Positions 1 through 10,696 of a DNA stretch of 64,000 bases are shown one piece after another. This stretch comes from Paraburkholderia phenazinium. Its GTDB lineage: Bacteria; Pseudomonadota; Gammaproteobacteria; Burkholderiales; Burkholderiaceae. The stretch covers positions 1,240,001-1,304,000 of the forward strand of contig NZ_FSRU01000001.1 of NCBI RefSeq assembly GCF_900142845.1. Direction: 5' to 3'. A model generated the notes under the pieces. The model saw only the letters and a program-made list of their open reading frames with translations, searched no databases and was not told where the DNA came from. Every line of letters starts with the position of its first letter. The first letter of the stretch is position 1. A program made the translations under genes and the position numbers.

Positions 1-1902
1 CACGCGCTGGTCGTGATCCAGATACACCCAGTTGTTGGCGATGTACGCAAGCTCCGCCGCGCTGAAGTTGAACTGCGCCGAGTCGACGTCCTTACCCTGC
101 GCCTTGCTGTACGCGACATTCAGATACGCGGATACGTTGCCCTGTTTGTAGTTGGTGGTGAATTCGAGTCCGTAGACGCGGCCGTACTGGTAATTGAACG
201 GCGTGTAGATCAGCGCGGTGCCGAACTGACCTTCGTCGAGCAGGTTCCTCGCGATCTTGTAGTACGCGTCGAGCCCGACGGTCAGCGCAGGCGTGAGGCG
301 CTGCGTCACGCCAATGTCGAAATAGTCGCTGCGCTCGGGCTGCACCGGGCTGTCCTGGGTGACTTCGCTCTGGTTGGTGGTGCCGTTAAAGCGCGTGACC
401 GTCGAAGCCGAGACCAGTTCGAAATCCGGCGGCGTGAAGTAGCGCGAGTAGCCGGCGTGCAGCGTGGTGGCGTTGGTCGGCGTGAACACGAGACCGATGC
501 GCGGGCTCAACTGGCTCGCATGCACGTATTCGTCCATGCCGTCGTAACGCAGACCGTAGTTCAGCGTCAGCTTGTTATTGAGCTTCCACTCGTCCTGCAG
601 GTACGCGCTATACAGATAGCCGGTGCTCGCGCCCGAGTCGTTGATCGTGAAGGGGACGTCGGAGAGCTGGTTGCCGTTGGCGTCGGCCGGGAACACGGAG
701 ACGCTGTCGTTGAAGACGGCGCGTTCCTGCTCGAGCCACACGCCGGCGCGCAGTGTGTGCGCGTCGTTGAGCCGGAACGTCGTATCGGCCTGCGCGCCTT
801 CTGCCTGGTTGCTGCGGAAGTCGCTCGACGCCACGCCGTTGAACATCAGATCGCCGATCGGGTCGGGATTGAACTGGGTCCGCGTATAGCGCGTGAACAG
901 CGACACCTGGTAGTCGAGCGCACCGCCATTGGTGCCCTGCAACGCCAGCACGGCGAAGTTGTTCAACTCCGATTGCGTTTCGTTGAGGTTGGCGGAATTG
1001 AACGTCGTCTGGCCGGCGAGCGCGAAATTGGTCGGCAATCCCGGCGTATTCGGCAGTTCGAACTGATTGGCCGCGGTGCCCGCCATCAAGGTCACGCGCG
1101 TGAGCGGGTTGATGATGTACGACAGATAGCCGAAGCCGTTGCCCTGGCGCGTGTGGTCGTGCAATGGACTGCCGTCCGAGGTCGGCGCCTCGATGCCGAG
1201 GTTGTTCACGCCCAGCGTGCCGGTAAAGAAATAGCTTAGCGGTCCTTGCGAGCCGTAGACGTCGGCACTGCTCTGCAGCGTCTGATGACTGCCGCCGTAC
1301 ACGTCGACCGCGCCGCCGTTACCGAGGTCGCCTGATTTCGTCGTGATGTCGACAATCCCGGCGGTTTTATAGCCATATTGCGCGGGTAACGCGCCGGTGA
1401 TCAGGTTGACCTGATCGATGATGTGCGTGTCGAGCGACTGCCCAAAGCCGCTGATCGGCTCGGGAATGATGATGCCGTTGATGCGGTATTGCAGGTCGGC
1501 GTGGTCGCCACGCACGTGGAGCTGACCGTACGAATCGTTGGCGACGCCCGGCGCCTGCAGCAGGACCTGGTTGATCGGCGTGTTATCGCCTTGCGGCAAG
1601 GCCTGAATGTCCGCTTGCGTGAAACGGTAGACGCTCGCGCCGACGTCCGGCTGCAGGCCGTTACGCGCCACGTTGAGGCGTTGCGCCTGAACGTTGACGT
1701 CGATCGTGCTGTCTTTTTGCGGCGCTGCGCTCAGCGTTTGAGGCGTGCTGCCGTCGGCGCTTGCGCTTTCAGCCGCAGTCCCCTGGGTATCGGCGACGCT
1801 GCCTGTCGCGGGAGCACCCGCGGTGGCGGCGAGGACATGCAGGGAAGCCGTCTGCGCGAACAACAGCAACGCGGCACGCGAAATCAGTGTGTGATGTTTC
1901 AT
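1..1902 (-). CDS. TonB-dependent outer-membrane receptor (3' end missing)
   Basis: Reading leftwards from an ATG at 1902, an open frame of 634 codons runs off the window edge without a stop. The N-terminus is a signal peptide ending near the LHVLA/ATA stretch, followed by a low-complexity Ala/Ser/Thr linker. A plug domain follows (about residues 75-190), with the typical LLQAPGV and VRGDHADLQYRINGI segments and the end-of-plug ITTKSG. Alternating beta-strand barrel sequence with aromatic residues fills the rest. Such receptors import metal chelates or other scarce ligands with energy from TonB/ExbBD. The substrate cannot be read from the protein, but a Zur-like dyad 93 bases upstream suggests zinc. 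No good Shine-Dalgarno precedes the ATG. Confidence 0.9.
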   Translation of the reverse strand, partial: MKHHTLISRAALLLFAQTASLHVLAATAGAPATGSVADTQGTAAESASADGSTPQTLSAAPQKDSTIDVNVQAQRLNVARNGLQPDVGASVYRFTQADIQALPQGDNTPINQVLLQAPGVANDSYGQLHVRGDHADLQYRINGIIIPEPISGFGQSLDTHIIDQVNLITGALPAQYGYKTAGIVDITTKSGDLGNGGAVDVYGGSHQTLQSSADVYGSQGPLSYFFTGTLGVNNLGIEAPTSDGSPLHDHTRQGNGFGYLSYIINPLTRVTLMAGTAANQFELPNTPGLPTNFALAGQTTFNSANLNETQSELNNFAVLALQGTNGGALDYQVSLFTRYTRTQFNPDPIGDLMFNGVASSDFRSNQAEGAQADTTFRLNDAHTLRAGVWLEQERAVFNDSVSVFPADANGNQLSDVPFTINDSGASTGYLYSAYLQDEWKLNNKLTLNYGLRYDGMDEYVHASQLSPRIGLVFTPTNATTLHAGYSRYFTPPDFELVSASTVTRFNGTTNQSEVTQDSPVQPERSDYFDIGVTQRLTPALTVGLDAYYKIARNLLDEGQFGTALIYTPFNYQYGRVYGLEFTTNYKQGNVSAYLNVAYSKAQGKDVDSAQFNFSAAELAYIANNWVYLDHDQRV

Positions 1903-1994
1903 GTTCTTGTTGTGCGGTGGAAGATACTCTTGTCGCACCGGGCTATCTGGCGCCGCATTGCCTGGCAGGCGAGCCCGATCTGCGAATTGTGGGA

Positions 1995-2009
1995 TGTTAT
2001 AACATAACA
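1995..2009. promoter_or_regulatory. Zur-like operator dyad
   Basis: Perfect inverted repeat TGTTAT-AAC-ATAACA in the 238-base gap between the divergent TonB receptor (minus) and permease (plus). It resembles the known proteobacterial Zur consensus, which is built on GTTATA..TATAAC arms. It lies 93 bases upstream of the receptor start and 132 bases upstream of the permease start, so either could be controlled. Assignment to Zur is inference from similarity. Confidence 0.5.
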
Positions 2010-2075
2010 ATTTGTTTCCGCAATCACCCATTTGCACGGGTGTGGTGGATCAGCGGGTAACGCCGACTGGCAGAT

Positions 2076-2089
2076 GGCAGGGAACTGCC
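2076..2089. promoter_or_regulatory. Short dyad upstream of the permease
   Basis: Perfect inverted repeat GGCAG-GGAA-CTGCC located 51 bases before the permease start codon. It could be an operator or a leader hairpin. No regulator family is suggested by its sequence. Confidence 0.25.
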
Positions 2090-2140
2090 CTACATTTCCA
2101 ATGCGTAGTCAGTTGACGACATCCCTCGCGAGGAGACGCC

Positions 2141-4111
2141 ATGACAGCGGTCAACAAGGTGTGGCAACTGCTCTTCGGCAAGCCCCTCGATCCCCTCGAT
2201 CCCCGCACCCGCCATGCGATCGCGGTCACACCGATACTCGCGTGGGTGGGGCTCGGCGCCGATGGTTTGTCGTCGTCGTGCTACGGGCCGGAAGAAGCGT
2301 TTCTTGCGCTCGGCCAGCACACCCAGCTCGCGCTATTTCTCGCGCTCGCCACTGCGGCGACGGTGTTCATCATCGCGCTCGGCTATAACCAGGTGATCGA
2401 ACTGTTTCCGACCGGTGGCGGCGGCTACCGCGTCGCGACCGCGCTGCTGGGCCCGCGTCCGGGCCTGGTGTCCGGCGCGGCGCTGCTGGTCGACTATGTG
2501 CTGACGGTGGCGACGTCGCTGGCGAGCGGCGTCGATGCCTTCTTCAGTCTGTTGCCGATCGGCGCGCAGGCGTTCAAGCTCGCCACCGAGCTGATCCTCA
2601 TCGTACTGATGACCGGTCTCAACTTTCGCGGCATGCGCGAATCCATCATGGTGCTGCTGCCTATTTTCATGGGCTTTGTCGTGCTGCACCTGGGGCTGAT
2701 CGTCTACGGCGTGGCCGTGCACGGCAATCATCTGGCCGCCGTGGTGCCGGGGGCCGTGGGTGAAGCGCATAGCATGTCGCATGCGTTGGGACCGCTCGTG
2801 GTCGCGGCGCTGCTGATGCGGGCCTTTTCGCTCGGCGGCGGCACTTATACCGGCCTCGAAGCGGTCTCGAACAACGTCAACATGCTGGCCGAGCCGCGCG
2901 TGCCGGCCGGCAAGGTGACGATGTTCTATATGGCGTCCTCGCTCGCGTTCACCGCGGGCGGCATCATCCTGCTCTACATGCTGTGGCATGCCCAGCCGGT
3001 GGAAGGGCAAACGCTCAACGCGGTGGTGTTCGGCAGCGTGATCGACCATCTGGGCCTCGGCTCCGCATTCGCGCGTCATGCGTTGCTGGCGGCGGTGCTC
3101 GCCTTCGAGGCGGGTCTGCTGCTGGTCGGCGCGCAAACCGGCTTTCTCGACGGGCCGGCGGTGCTCTCGAACATGGCGGTCGATTCATGGGTGCCGCGTC
3201 ATTTCCGTGACCTGTCGACGCGCCTCGTGCGGCAGAACGGCATCGTCGTGATGGGCGTAGCGAGTCTCGCGATCCTGATGTGGACGCGCGGCAACGTGGA
3301 CATTCTCGTCGTGCTGTACAGCATCAACGTGTTTCTGACTTTCAGCCTGTCGTTACTGGGTTTGTGCACCTACTGGTGGAAGCATCGCCACGAACGCGGC
3401 TGGGTGCGGCACTTTGCGCTGTCGGCGCTCGGGCTGGCGGTGACGAGTACGGTGCTGGTGATCACGCTGATCGAGAAGTTCACGGAAGGCGGCTGGCTGA
3501 CCGTGCTGGTGACGAGCGCTGTAGTGGCGTTGTGCTTTCTCATCAAACGCCATTACAGCGATACGCGCACGCAGCTTGCCAAAGAAGATGCGCTCTTTGC
3601 CGGCGAGCCGCCTGCGCTAACCGACGAAGCGGCCCTGCTCAAGCCCGATCCGGCGCAGCCTACGGCGATCCTGCTGGTGGGCAAGCATCGTGGCGCGAGC
3701 ATGCATGCGCTGCTGTGGGTCAACCGGCTGTTTCCCGGCCACTTCAAGAGCATCATCTTTCTCGCGGTGGGGGAAGTGGACGCGAAGAGCTACGAGGGCG
3801 AAGAAAATCTGCAGCGCTTGCAGCAGACCATCAGCGCGTCGCTCGCCTATTACGTCGGGTTTTGCCGTCAGCATGGCATCGCCGCCGATTACCGCATGGC
3901 CTTCGGCACGCATCCGGTCATCGAGTTCATGAAGCTCGCCGACACGACCATGGACGAGTTTCCAAACAGCGTGTGCTTTGCCAGCAAGCTGATCTTCAAG
4001 CGCGTCAACTTCCTGACCGCGTGGCTGCATAACCAGACCCCCGTCGAAATCCAGACGCGCCTGCATCAGCAGGGCAGGCAGATGGTGCTGTTGCCGATGA
4101 ACGTCGGCTGA
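2141..4111 (+). CDS. APC-superfamily permease, KimA/YdaO-like (possible K+ transporter)
   Basis: A 656-residue inner-membrane protein with about 12 hydrophobic segments in residues 30-470 and a hydrophilic C-terminal cytoplasmic domain of about 170 residues. The segments GADGLSSSCYGPEE, PTGGGGYRVA and LLVDYVLTVA match the pattern of Bacillus KimA (high-affinity K+ importer) and of related amino-acid/polyamine permeases. The length also fits KimA-like proteins. The C-terminal part resembles a regulatory alpha/beta domain. The ATG has a good ribosome site (GAGGAG, 2129-2135). The substrate is inferred from family resemblance only; an amino-acid substrate remains possible. Confidence 0.8.
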   Translation: MTAVNKVWQLLFGKPLDPLDPRTRHAIAVTPILAWVGLGADGLSSSCYGPEEAFLALGQHTQLALFLALATAATVFIIALGYNQVIELFPTGGGGYRVATALLGPRPGLVSGAALLVDYVLTVATSLASGVDAFFSLLPIGAQAFKLATELILIVLMTGLNFRGMRESIMVLLPIFMGFVVLHLGLIVYGVAVHGNHLAAVVPGAVGEAHSMSHALGPLVVAALLMRAFSLGGGTYTGLEAVSNNVNMLAEPRVPAGKVTMFYMASSLAFTAGGIILLYMLWHAQPVEGQTLNAVVFGSVIDHLGLGSAFARHALLAAVLAFEAGLLLVGAQTGFLDGPAVLSNMAVDSWVPRHFRDLSTRLVRQNGIVVMGVASLAILMWTRGNVDILVVLYSINVFLTFSLSLLGLCTYWWKHRHERGWVRHFALSALGLAVTSTVLVITLIEKFTEGGWLTVLVTSAVVALCFLIKRHYSDTRTQLAKEDALFAGEPPALTDEAALLKPDPAQPTAILLVGKHRGASMHALLWVNRLFPGHFKSIIFLAVGEVDAKSYEGEENLQRLQQTISASLAYYVGFCRQHGIAADYRMAFGTHPVIEFMKLADTTMDEFPNSVCFASKLIFKRVNFLTAWLHNQTPVEIQTRLHQQGRQMVLLPMNVG

Positions 4112-4360
4112 GCGGCCTTCGCAGGTCGGTTAAGCTGTCTGCGGACTTCGCTGCCGTCAACGCGCAGACGTGGTACGTTGCTGGACGCGATTCATCCCGT
4201 GGATGTTGCCGGCATGCGCGGCCGTCCACCTTGAGCTGAAAACCCACCCTGAACCTTTCGCGCGCGGCGTATCCGACGTCGCCGCGCGCGAACGCCGGCC
4301 ACCCGTTAGCATCCTCACGCGTGACGGGTCGTGTGCGGCGCATCCGCAAGGAGACTCGTT

Positions 4361-5119
4361 GTGACTGCAACAAACAAAGTGGCGCTGGTAACCGGCGCGG
4401 GCAGCGGCATTGGCCTCGCGACGGCGCGCAGGCTGCTCGAACACGGCTATAGCGTGGTGCTGACCGGACGCCGCCAGGCGCCGCTCGATGCGCTCGCCGA
4501 CGAGGCGCGGCAACGCGGCGCGGACGCGCTCGCGGTTGCGTGCGACGTGAGCGATGCGGCGGGCGTCGCTGCGCTGTTCGATGCGATCCGCCAGCGCTAT
4601 GGCCGCCTCGATGTGCTGTTCAACAACGCAGGGCGCGGCGGACCGCCGGTGGAGATCGACGAACTCAGCGTCGAAGACTGGCGCGCCGTCGTCGACATCA
4701 ATCTGACCGGTGTGTTTCTCTGCACCCGCGCAGCGTTCGGCCTGATGAAAACGCAGACCCCGCGCGGCGGCCGCATCATCAACAACGGCTCGATCTCGGC
4801 GCATGCGCCGCGTCCGAACAGCATTGCCTACACGTCGACCAAGCACGCCATCACCGGGCTGACCAAATCCGTTTCGCTCGACGGTCGCAAGTACGACATC
4901 TGCTGCGGGCAGATCGACATCGGCAACGCGGCCACCGAGATGGCCGAGCGGATGGCGCGTGGCGTGCCGCAGGCAAACGGCGAGATCGCGATCGAGCCGT
5001 TGATGGATGTGGAACTGGTCGCCGATGCGGTGTTGCATATGGCGAATCTGCCGCTGTCCGCGAACGTGCAGTTCATGACCATCATGGCAAGCAAGATGCC
5101 GTTTGTCGGGCGCGGGTGA
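4361..5119 (+). CDS. SDR-family NAD(P)-dependent oxidoreductase
   Basis: Classical short-chain dehydrogenase of 252 residues. It carries the cofactor motif TGAGSGIG near residue 12, NNAG in the middle, the catalytic serine region NGSIS and the YTSTK active site (Y-x3-K). The GTG start at 4361 is chosen because AAGGAGA lies six bases upstream (4348-4354) and the Rossmann fold begins right after it. An upstream in-frame ATG-like start would add only low-complexity residues. The substrate is unknown and the neighbours give no pathway. Confidence 0.85.
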   Translation: MTATNKVALVTGAGSGIGLATARRLLEHGYSVVLTGRRQAPLDALADEARQRGADALAVACDVSDAAGVAALFDAIRQRYGRLDVLFNNAGRGGPPVEIDELSVEDWRAVVDINLTGVFLCTRAAFGLMKTQTPRGGRIINNGSISAHAPRPNSIAYTSTKHAITGLTKSVSLDGRKYDICCGQIDIGNAATEMAERMARGVPQANGEIAIEPLMDVELVADAVLHMANLPLSANVQFMTIMASKMPFVGRG

Positions 5120-5161
5120 GGGCGGCGAAACGGCGTTGCCGCCGTTCCCGCCGCACGCCGC

Positions 5162-5443
5162 GTGTCGGATCAATTTATACTGACTGATCCCTGTCACCCG
5201 GATAGTGCCGTGCCTCAAGCTTCGCCGAAGGACGCACTGCGCGACCAGCCGCAGGACCACCCGCTCGACGATCCACCCCCGGTGCCGCCTGTGCGGCCCG
5301 GCCCCGACGATTGCTGTCATAGCGGATGCAGCCCCTGTGTCTTCGATCTGTACGATGACGCGCTCGATCGCTATCACGCGGCGCTCGCCGCGTGGCAAGC
5401 ACGCCAGCCATCCCCGTCTAGCCCCGACCGTCCGCGCTCATGA
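5162..5443 (+). CDS. Oxidoreductase-like (PF09791-type) small Cys-rich protein
   Basis: Small proline-rich protein with the compact motif PPVPPVRPGPDDCC..GC..CVFDLYDD..DRYHAAL, which is typical of the short oxidoreductase-like domain also found in eukaryotic mitochondrial proteins. The clustered cysteines may bind metal or a cofactor; the function is unknown. It overlaps the sirtuin gene by four bases (ATGA), so the two are co-translated. The start is uncertain: a GTG at 5162 or a second GTG at 5210, neither with a clear ribosome site. Confidence 0.7.
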   Translation: MSDQFILTDPCHPDSAVPQASPKDALRDQPQDHPLDDPPPVPPVRPGPDDCCHSGCSPCVFDLYDDALDRYHAALAAWQARQPSPSSPDRPRS

Positions 5444-6306
5444 CCGACCTCCAGCCCGACACGCCCGCCCCACCCGACACGCCCGCGCTCGACGAACTGC
5501 ATGACTTCGTGCGGCGCCACCCGCGTCTGTTCGTGCTGTCCGGCGCGGGCATCAGCACCGACTCCGGCATCCCCGGCTACCGCGACGAAAACGGCGAATG
5601 GAAGCGCTCGCCGCCGATCACCCTGCAGGAGTTTCTCGGCTCGCTGGCCTCGCGGCAGCGCTATTGGGCGCGTAGCATGATCGGCTGGCCGGTGGTGGCC
5701 GAGGCTCAGCCGAACGCCGCGCATCGCGCGCTGGCCCGACTCGAAGCCGCCGGGCATGTGCCGACGCTGGTCACGCAGAACGTCGACGGGCTGCATCAAC
5801 GCGCGGGCAGCAGCGACGTGATCGAACTGCACGGCAGCATCGGCGCCGTGACCTGTCTGGATTGCGGCACACGGCATGCCCGCGCGACGATCCAGCAGAC
5901 GCTCGAAGCCGACAACCCCGCGCTGCTCGACGTGGTCGCCGAGCCCGCCGCCGACGGCGACGCGCACCTCGAATGGCACGATCTGGGCGGCTTTCGCATT
6001 CCAGCGTGTCCGAATTGCGGTGGACTGCTGAAACCGTCGGTGGTGTTCTTCGGCGAGAACGTGCCGCGGGTGACGGTCGACGACGCCACCCGCGCGCTCG
6101 AAGCCGCCGACGCGATGCTGGTGGTCGGCTCGTCGCTGATGGTCTATTCGGGCTATCGCTTCTGCGTGTGGGCGCAAAAGATGGGCAAGCCGATCGCCGC
6201 GATCAATCTCGGCCGCACGCGGGCCGACCCGCTGCTGGCGCTGAAGGTCGCCGCGCCGTGCGCCGGGACGCTGACGGCGCTGGCCGCGCGCCTGGCGCTG
6301 GATTGA
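5440..6306 (+). CDS. NAD-dependent protein deacylase, Sir2 family
   Basis: Sirtuin of 288 residues. Visible motifs are the NAD loop GAGISTDSGIPGYRD (about 35-49), the TQNVDGLHQRAG stretch (112-123), catalytic His131 in ELHGS, and a zinc knot formed by C139/C142 and C190/C193. The GIPGYRDENGEW pattern fits class II (SIRT4-like) sirtuins. It removes acyl groups from lysines using NAD and releases nicotinamide. The gene overlaps the preceding Cys-rich ORF by ATGA. Targets cannot be predicted. Confidence 0.92.
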   Translation: MTDLQPDTPAPPDTPALDELHDFVRRHPRLFVLSGAGISTDSGIPGYRDENGEWKRSPPITLQEFLGSLASRQRYWARSMIGWPVVAEAQPNAAHRALARLEAAGHVPTLVTQNVDGLHQRAGSSDVIELHGSIGAVTCLDCGTRHARATIQQTLEADNPALLDVVAEPAADGDAHLEWHDLGGFRIPACPNCGGLLKPSVVFFGENVPRVTVDDATRALEAADAMLVVGSSLMVYSGYRFCVWAQKMGKPIAAINLGRTRADPLLALKVAAPCAGTLTALAARLALD

Positions 6307-6418
6307 CGGCTCGCCAGATGGACCTCAGATCGCCGATAATGGAACGCGGCGAACCCTTCGATGCCGTCAGCCACGACCGTTCACCAGTCGAGAGACCGCG
6401 CACGAGCCCTTATCGAAC

Positions 6419-7033
6419 ATGACCCTATCCGATCCCACGCAGCGCCAGCATGCCCCCGCCGCCGAACGCAATCGCGAGCCGATCCTCGCCGTCCTGCGGC
6501 GCGTCTTGCCCGCCAGCGGCGTGGTGCTGGAAATCGCCAGCGGCACCGGCCAGCACGTGACGCATTTCGCGGCGGCGCTGCCCGGCCTCGTCTGGCAGCC
6601 GAGCGACCCCAATCCCGACGCACGCGCCTCGATCGCCGCGTGGACCGCTCATGCCGGCCTCGCCAATGTGCGCGCGCCGCTCGAACTGGACGTCGAGCGC
6701 CCGTCGTGGGGTATCGATTCGGCTGAGGCGCTGATCTGCATCAACATGATTCACATCTCGCCGTGGACGGCCACTCAGGCATTATTCGACGGCGCGAGCC
6801 GCCTGCTCGGCAGCGGCGGTGTACTGTATCTGTATGGGCCGTACCGCCGTCACGGCGCGCACACGGCGCCGAGCAACGAAGCGTTCGACCAGCAGTTGCG
6901 CAACCGCAATCCAGCCTGGGGCGTGCGCAATATGGAAGCCGTGGCGGCGCTCGGCGAGGCGCAAGGGTTTGCGTGCGGGGAGCCGGTCGAGATGCCGGCG
7001 AATAATTTCAGTCTGGTGCTCACGAAACGCTAG
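6419..7033 (+). CDS. DUF938 protein, SAM-dependent methyltransferase-like
   Basis: A 204-residue protein. The N-terminal sequence [15 protein letters not shown], followed by the glycine-rich motif [15 protein letters not shown] (residues 39-53) and a later [12 protein letters not shown], is the DUF938 pattern, a Rossmann-fold methyltransferase relative. No substrate is known for the family. It begins 112 bases after the sirtuin on the same strand, so co-transcription is possible. Confidence 0.85.
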   Translation: MTLSDPTQRQHAPAAERNREPILAVLRRVLPASGVVLEIASGTGQHVTHFAAALPGLVWQPSDPNPDARASIAAWTAHAGLANVRAPLELDVERPSWGIDSAEALICINMIHISPWTATQALFDGASRLLGSGGVLYLYGPYRRHGAHTAPSNEAFDQQLRNRNPAWGVRNMEAVAALGEAQGFACGEPVEMPANNFSLVLTKR

Positions 7034-7182
7034 CGGGCGAAGCGGTTGCGAAGGAGATTCGAACGCAGGGGCCACAGCTAGCGAGCGGCAATCGGGCATT
7101 TCTTTTATGCTTTCATCCTCGACGTCCCGCCGACGGCAATTCCGGCGCGGCGTCACGACAATCTGGAATCTGGAGAATTCAA

Positions 7183-8592
<1,410 letters not shown>

Positions 8593-8621
8593 ACGCAGGA
8601 CTTCGGTCCGCCAAACGTCGC

Positions 8622-8665
8622 AGCCCGGCCCGCCCCGTCATGGGGTGGGCCGGGCTGTTTGTTTT
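8622..8665 (+). terminator. Rho-independent terminator of gnd
   Basis: A 15-pair GC-rich stem (AGCCCGGCCCGCCCC with GGGGTGGGCCGGGCT, one G-T pair) around a five-base loop, followed by TGTTTGTTTT. It lies 30 bases after the gnd stop. Confidence 0.9.
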
Positions 8666-8734
8666 GGCGCCCCGGACGCGGTAAAGGATGCCCGGGCGGC
8701 ATCCCACTTGTCGGGTTGCGACGTCACGGTTGCG

Positions 8735-9490
8735 TCAACGGCCGGGCAAATGCGGCACCCCTTCGTTGCTGGTCAGATTCAGTTGGTGGATCTGCCGGTG
8801 TGCCTTGTTCAATTGCGCCTGCGCCGCCACCCGCTGCGCTTCCAGTTGCGCGACCTCCTTGCGCACCTGATGCTGCCGTCCCGTCACCACCTGTTCCTGC
8901 GCGGCGTTGCGCTGCAGGTCGCAGCGCAAGCGTTCCGCCTGGGCTTCCGATTGCGCGATCATCCGCGCGAGCTGTTCGTTCTGGGCCGCCAGTTGCGCGC
9001 GGCGGGTTTCGCCTTCGGACAGGCGGGTGGCCTGTTCTTCGAAGTGGTGGAAAGCGGCCTCCGCGGCGTCCAGGTCTGCTGCTTTGAGCGCTCGCCATAG
9101 CGCGCTTTCCTGGTAGAGGGCCACGTAGTAGGTCAGTTCGCGGGCATGGAACAACAGGCTCACGGAGTAGTCGAAACTTCGGAAGACCCGGAAGGGAATC
9201 AGCGCTTCTTCCTCGGCGAGCCACTCCACTTCAGCGGTATCGGCCATCTGCACGGGCCGGCCGCTCACCTGCGAGGGTACGACCGGCACGGGCCGCAAGG
9301 TGGTCACGGGCCGCGCGGTCTCGGTCGCCTCGGCGGAGGCGGGCGTCGGCGCGGCTGCGATGGAGGTGGCCGCGTCGTCGTGCGCGTCGTGTGCGCCGCG
9401 TGACGACGCGGCGCTGTCGTGGGCCACCTGGACGAGGTGGGAGGGGCCAGTGGCAAGCAATGCACTGCGTCGGTTCAGGAGACTTTTCAC
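8735..9490 (-). CDS. DUF2968 protein, coiled-coil
   Basis: A 251-residue protein with a low-complexity Ala/Thr/Pro N-terminus, a central region with FRSFDYSVSLLFHARELTYYVALYQ, and a long alanine/glutamine/glutamate-rich coiled coil (about 160-240). This layout is the Burkholderia DUF2968 family, whose function is unknown. The start is GTG at 9490, preceded by GAGGA. No classic signal peptide is visible although the N-terminus has a short hydrophobic stretch. Confidence 0.8.
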   Translation of the reverse strand: MKSLLNRRSALLATGPSHLVQVAHDSAASSRGAHDAHDDAATSIAAAPTPASAEATETARPVTTLRPVPVVPSQVSGRPVQMADTAEVEWLAEEEALIPFRVFRSFDYSVSLLFHARELTYYVALYQESALWRALKAADLDAAEAAFHHFEEQATRLSEGETRRAQLAAQNEQLARMIAQSEAQAERLRCDLQRNAAQEQVVTGRQHQVRKEVAQLEAQRVAAQAQLNKAHRQIHQLNLTSNEGVPHLPGR

Positions 9491-9638
9491 GGCAGTTCCT
9501 CAGAGTGACCCGCCCGACACCGCGAGGCAGCGCCGACGTGGAACATGCCGGGGCCGCAAGGCAGTGCGTGCGGTGAACGAAAGCGGAGGGGCGCAGGGGC
9601 AGAAGCCGCCGGCCCGCAGCAGTGCGAATCAGTCCAAC

Positions 9639-9959
9639 TCAGTGCAACGTGCGATGCCGGCGCGCGATATCGTCGAACAGCTCGCTGCTGGGCTCGAGTG
9701 CGAGCAGCCACGATTCGTCGTAGCCGCTCAGGTTGTCGAGCGCCTCGCGCAGCCGCTCGAGCGCGACGGCGGGAAGCTCGACGCTTGCCTCGACACCGCT
9801 CGAGAGCCGGGCAATGCTGGCTAGCTGGACCAGGGCGTCGGCCGCCTCGGCCACGTCTGCCGCGAACACGAGGTGAGTATTGAGCAGCTCGACCAGACCA
9901 GGGGATGCCGCGACATCTTCGATGTTTAACTGCACGGCCAGAAACGTGGCTTTGTTCAT
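9639..9959 (-). CDS. Small hypothetical protein (106 aa)
   Basis: Acidic, helical protein beginning MNKATFLAVQLNIEDV and ending in the ELFDDIARRHRTLH segment. The ATG at 9959 has AGGAG seven bases upstream, which decides this start over longer in-frame options. I recognise no motif. It might belong to the small DUF1484-type proteins of Ralstonia and Burkholderia, but that is a guess from length and composition. It follows the DUF2968 gene start by 148 bases on the same strand. Confidence 0.65.
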   Translation of the reverse strand: MNKATFLAVQLNIEDVAASPGLVELLNTHLVFAADVAEAADALVQLASIARLSSGVEASVELPAVALERLREALDNLSGYDESWLLALEPSSELFDDIARRHRTLH

Positions 9960-10264
9960 CCCCGAGCTCCTCACGGACAGGACATGGCGGCGAGCGGTTC
10001 GCCTGCTGTGCGTTGCGTCAGCAAGACCCAGTATAGGCGAGGCGGGGAGGGATTCAATGCTCACACGAATTGCGGCCGCGCGCGGTGGGGCTCCGCCGGG
10101 CGCGGCCCGCAAACGGCGCACCCTATAATGGCGCGAGCGGATTCGACGGCGCAGGTTGCGCCGCTGCGCTGCACAAGCCGGTCCGGCGTGGGTCTGCCGC
10201 CGCTTATGTGCAGCGCACCATGACCTTGCCGATCAGGTCGATTCATTTGGCATACCCGGACATC
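9960..10264. other. Divergent intergenic region
   Basis: A 305-base gap between the small minus-strand gene and the cupin gene. It contains a consensus -10 TATAAT at 10124-10129 for rightward transcription, without a good -35, and a TATACT on the minus strand (10035-10030) for the small gene. No coding sequence is supported. Confidence 0.4.
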
Positions 10265-10576
10265 ATGAAGATTATCCGTAGCAAGACATTTACGGCGCAG
10301 CGTCCCTGGGGCGCGCTCGATATCGCCAACATGCGGGGCATCACTACGCGGCTGCACTGGACGGATCAGCCGTACAAGTGGCACGTCAACGACGGCGAGG
10401 AAGTGTTTGCGGTGCTCGACGGCCGGGTGGAGATGCGCTACCGCGAAGCGGGCGAGGAACGCTCCGTGCTGCTGGAGACGGGCGATGTCTTCTTTGCTTC
10501 GGTCGGGACCGAGCATGTTGCGCATCCGCAGGGCGAAGCGCGCATCCTCGTGGTCGAGTCCGAGGGTAGTGTTTGA
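10265..10576 (+). CDS. Cupin-domain protein
   Basis: A 103-residue single-domain cupin. The motifs HVNDGEEVFAVLDGRVEMRY and GDVFFASVGTEHVAHP supply the two conserved cupin boxes. The first box lacks the usual two histidines (WHVNDGEE), so a metal site would be partial. The start is placed at the ATG at 10265; an upstream ATG at 10220 would add 15 residues. The function is unknown. Confidence 0.8.
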   Translation: MKIIRSKTFTAQRPWGALDIANMRGITTRLHWTDQPYKWHVNDGEEVFAVLDGRVEMRYREAGEERSVLLETGDVFFASVGTEHVAHPQGEARILVVESEGSV

Positions 10577-10696
10577 GCGTGGCGGACGGGATTGTTTCGG
10601 AGCGCCAGGCAAAGTGCGGACCCAGGCGCCGGGCGAATGACCCGCCGGGGCGCGGACGCTTGACGATTGATTGACTCACGTGCCGAGGATTATCAG

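Noticed and set aside
13..1239. 408-codon plus-strand open frame
   Set aside because: Antisense to the TonB receptor. The receptor frame carries a signal peptide and plug motifs; this one has none.
4157..5398. 413-codon minus-strand frame
   Set aside because: Antisense to the SDR gene, which has a ribosome site, TGxxxGxG and YxxxK.
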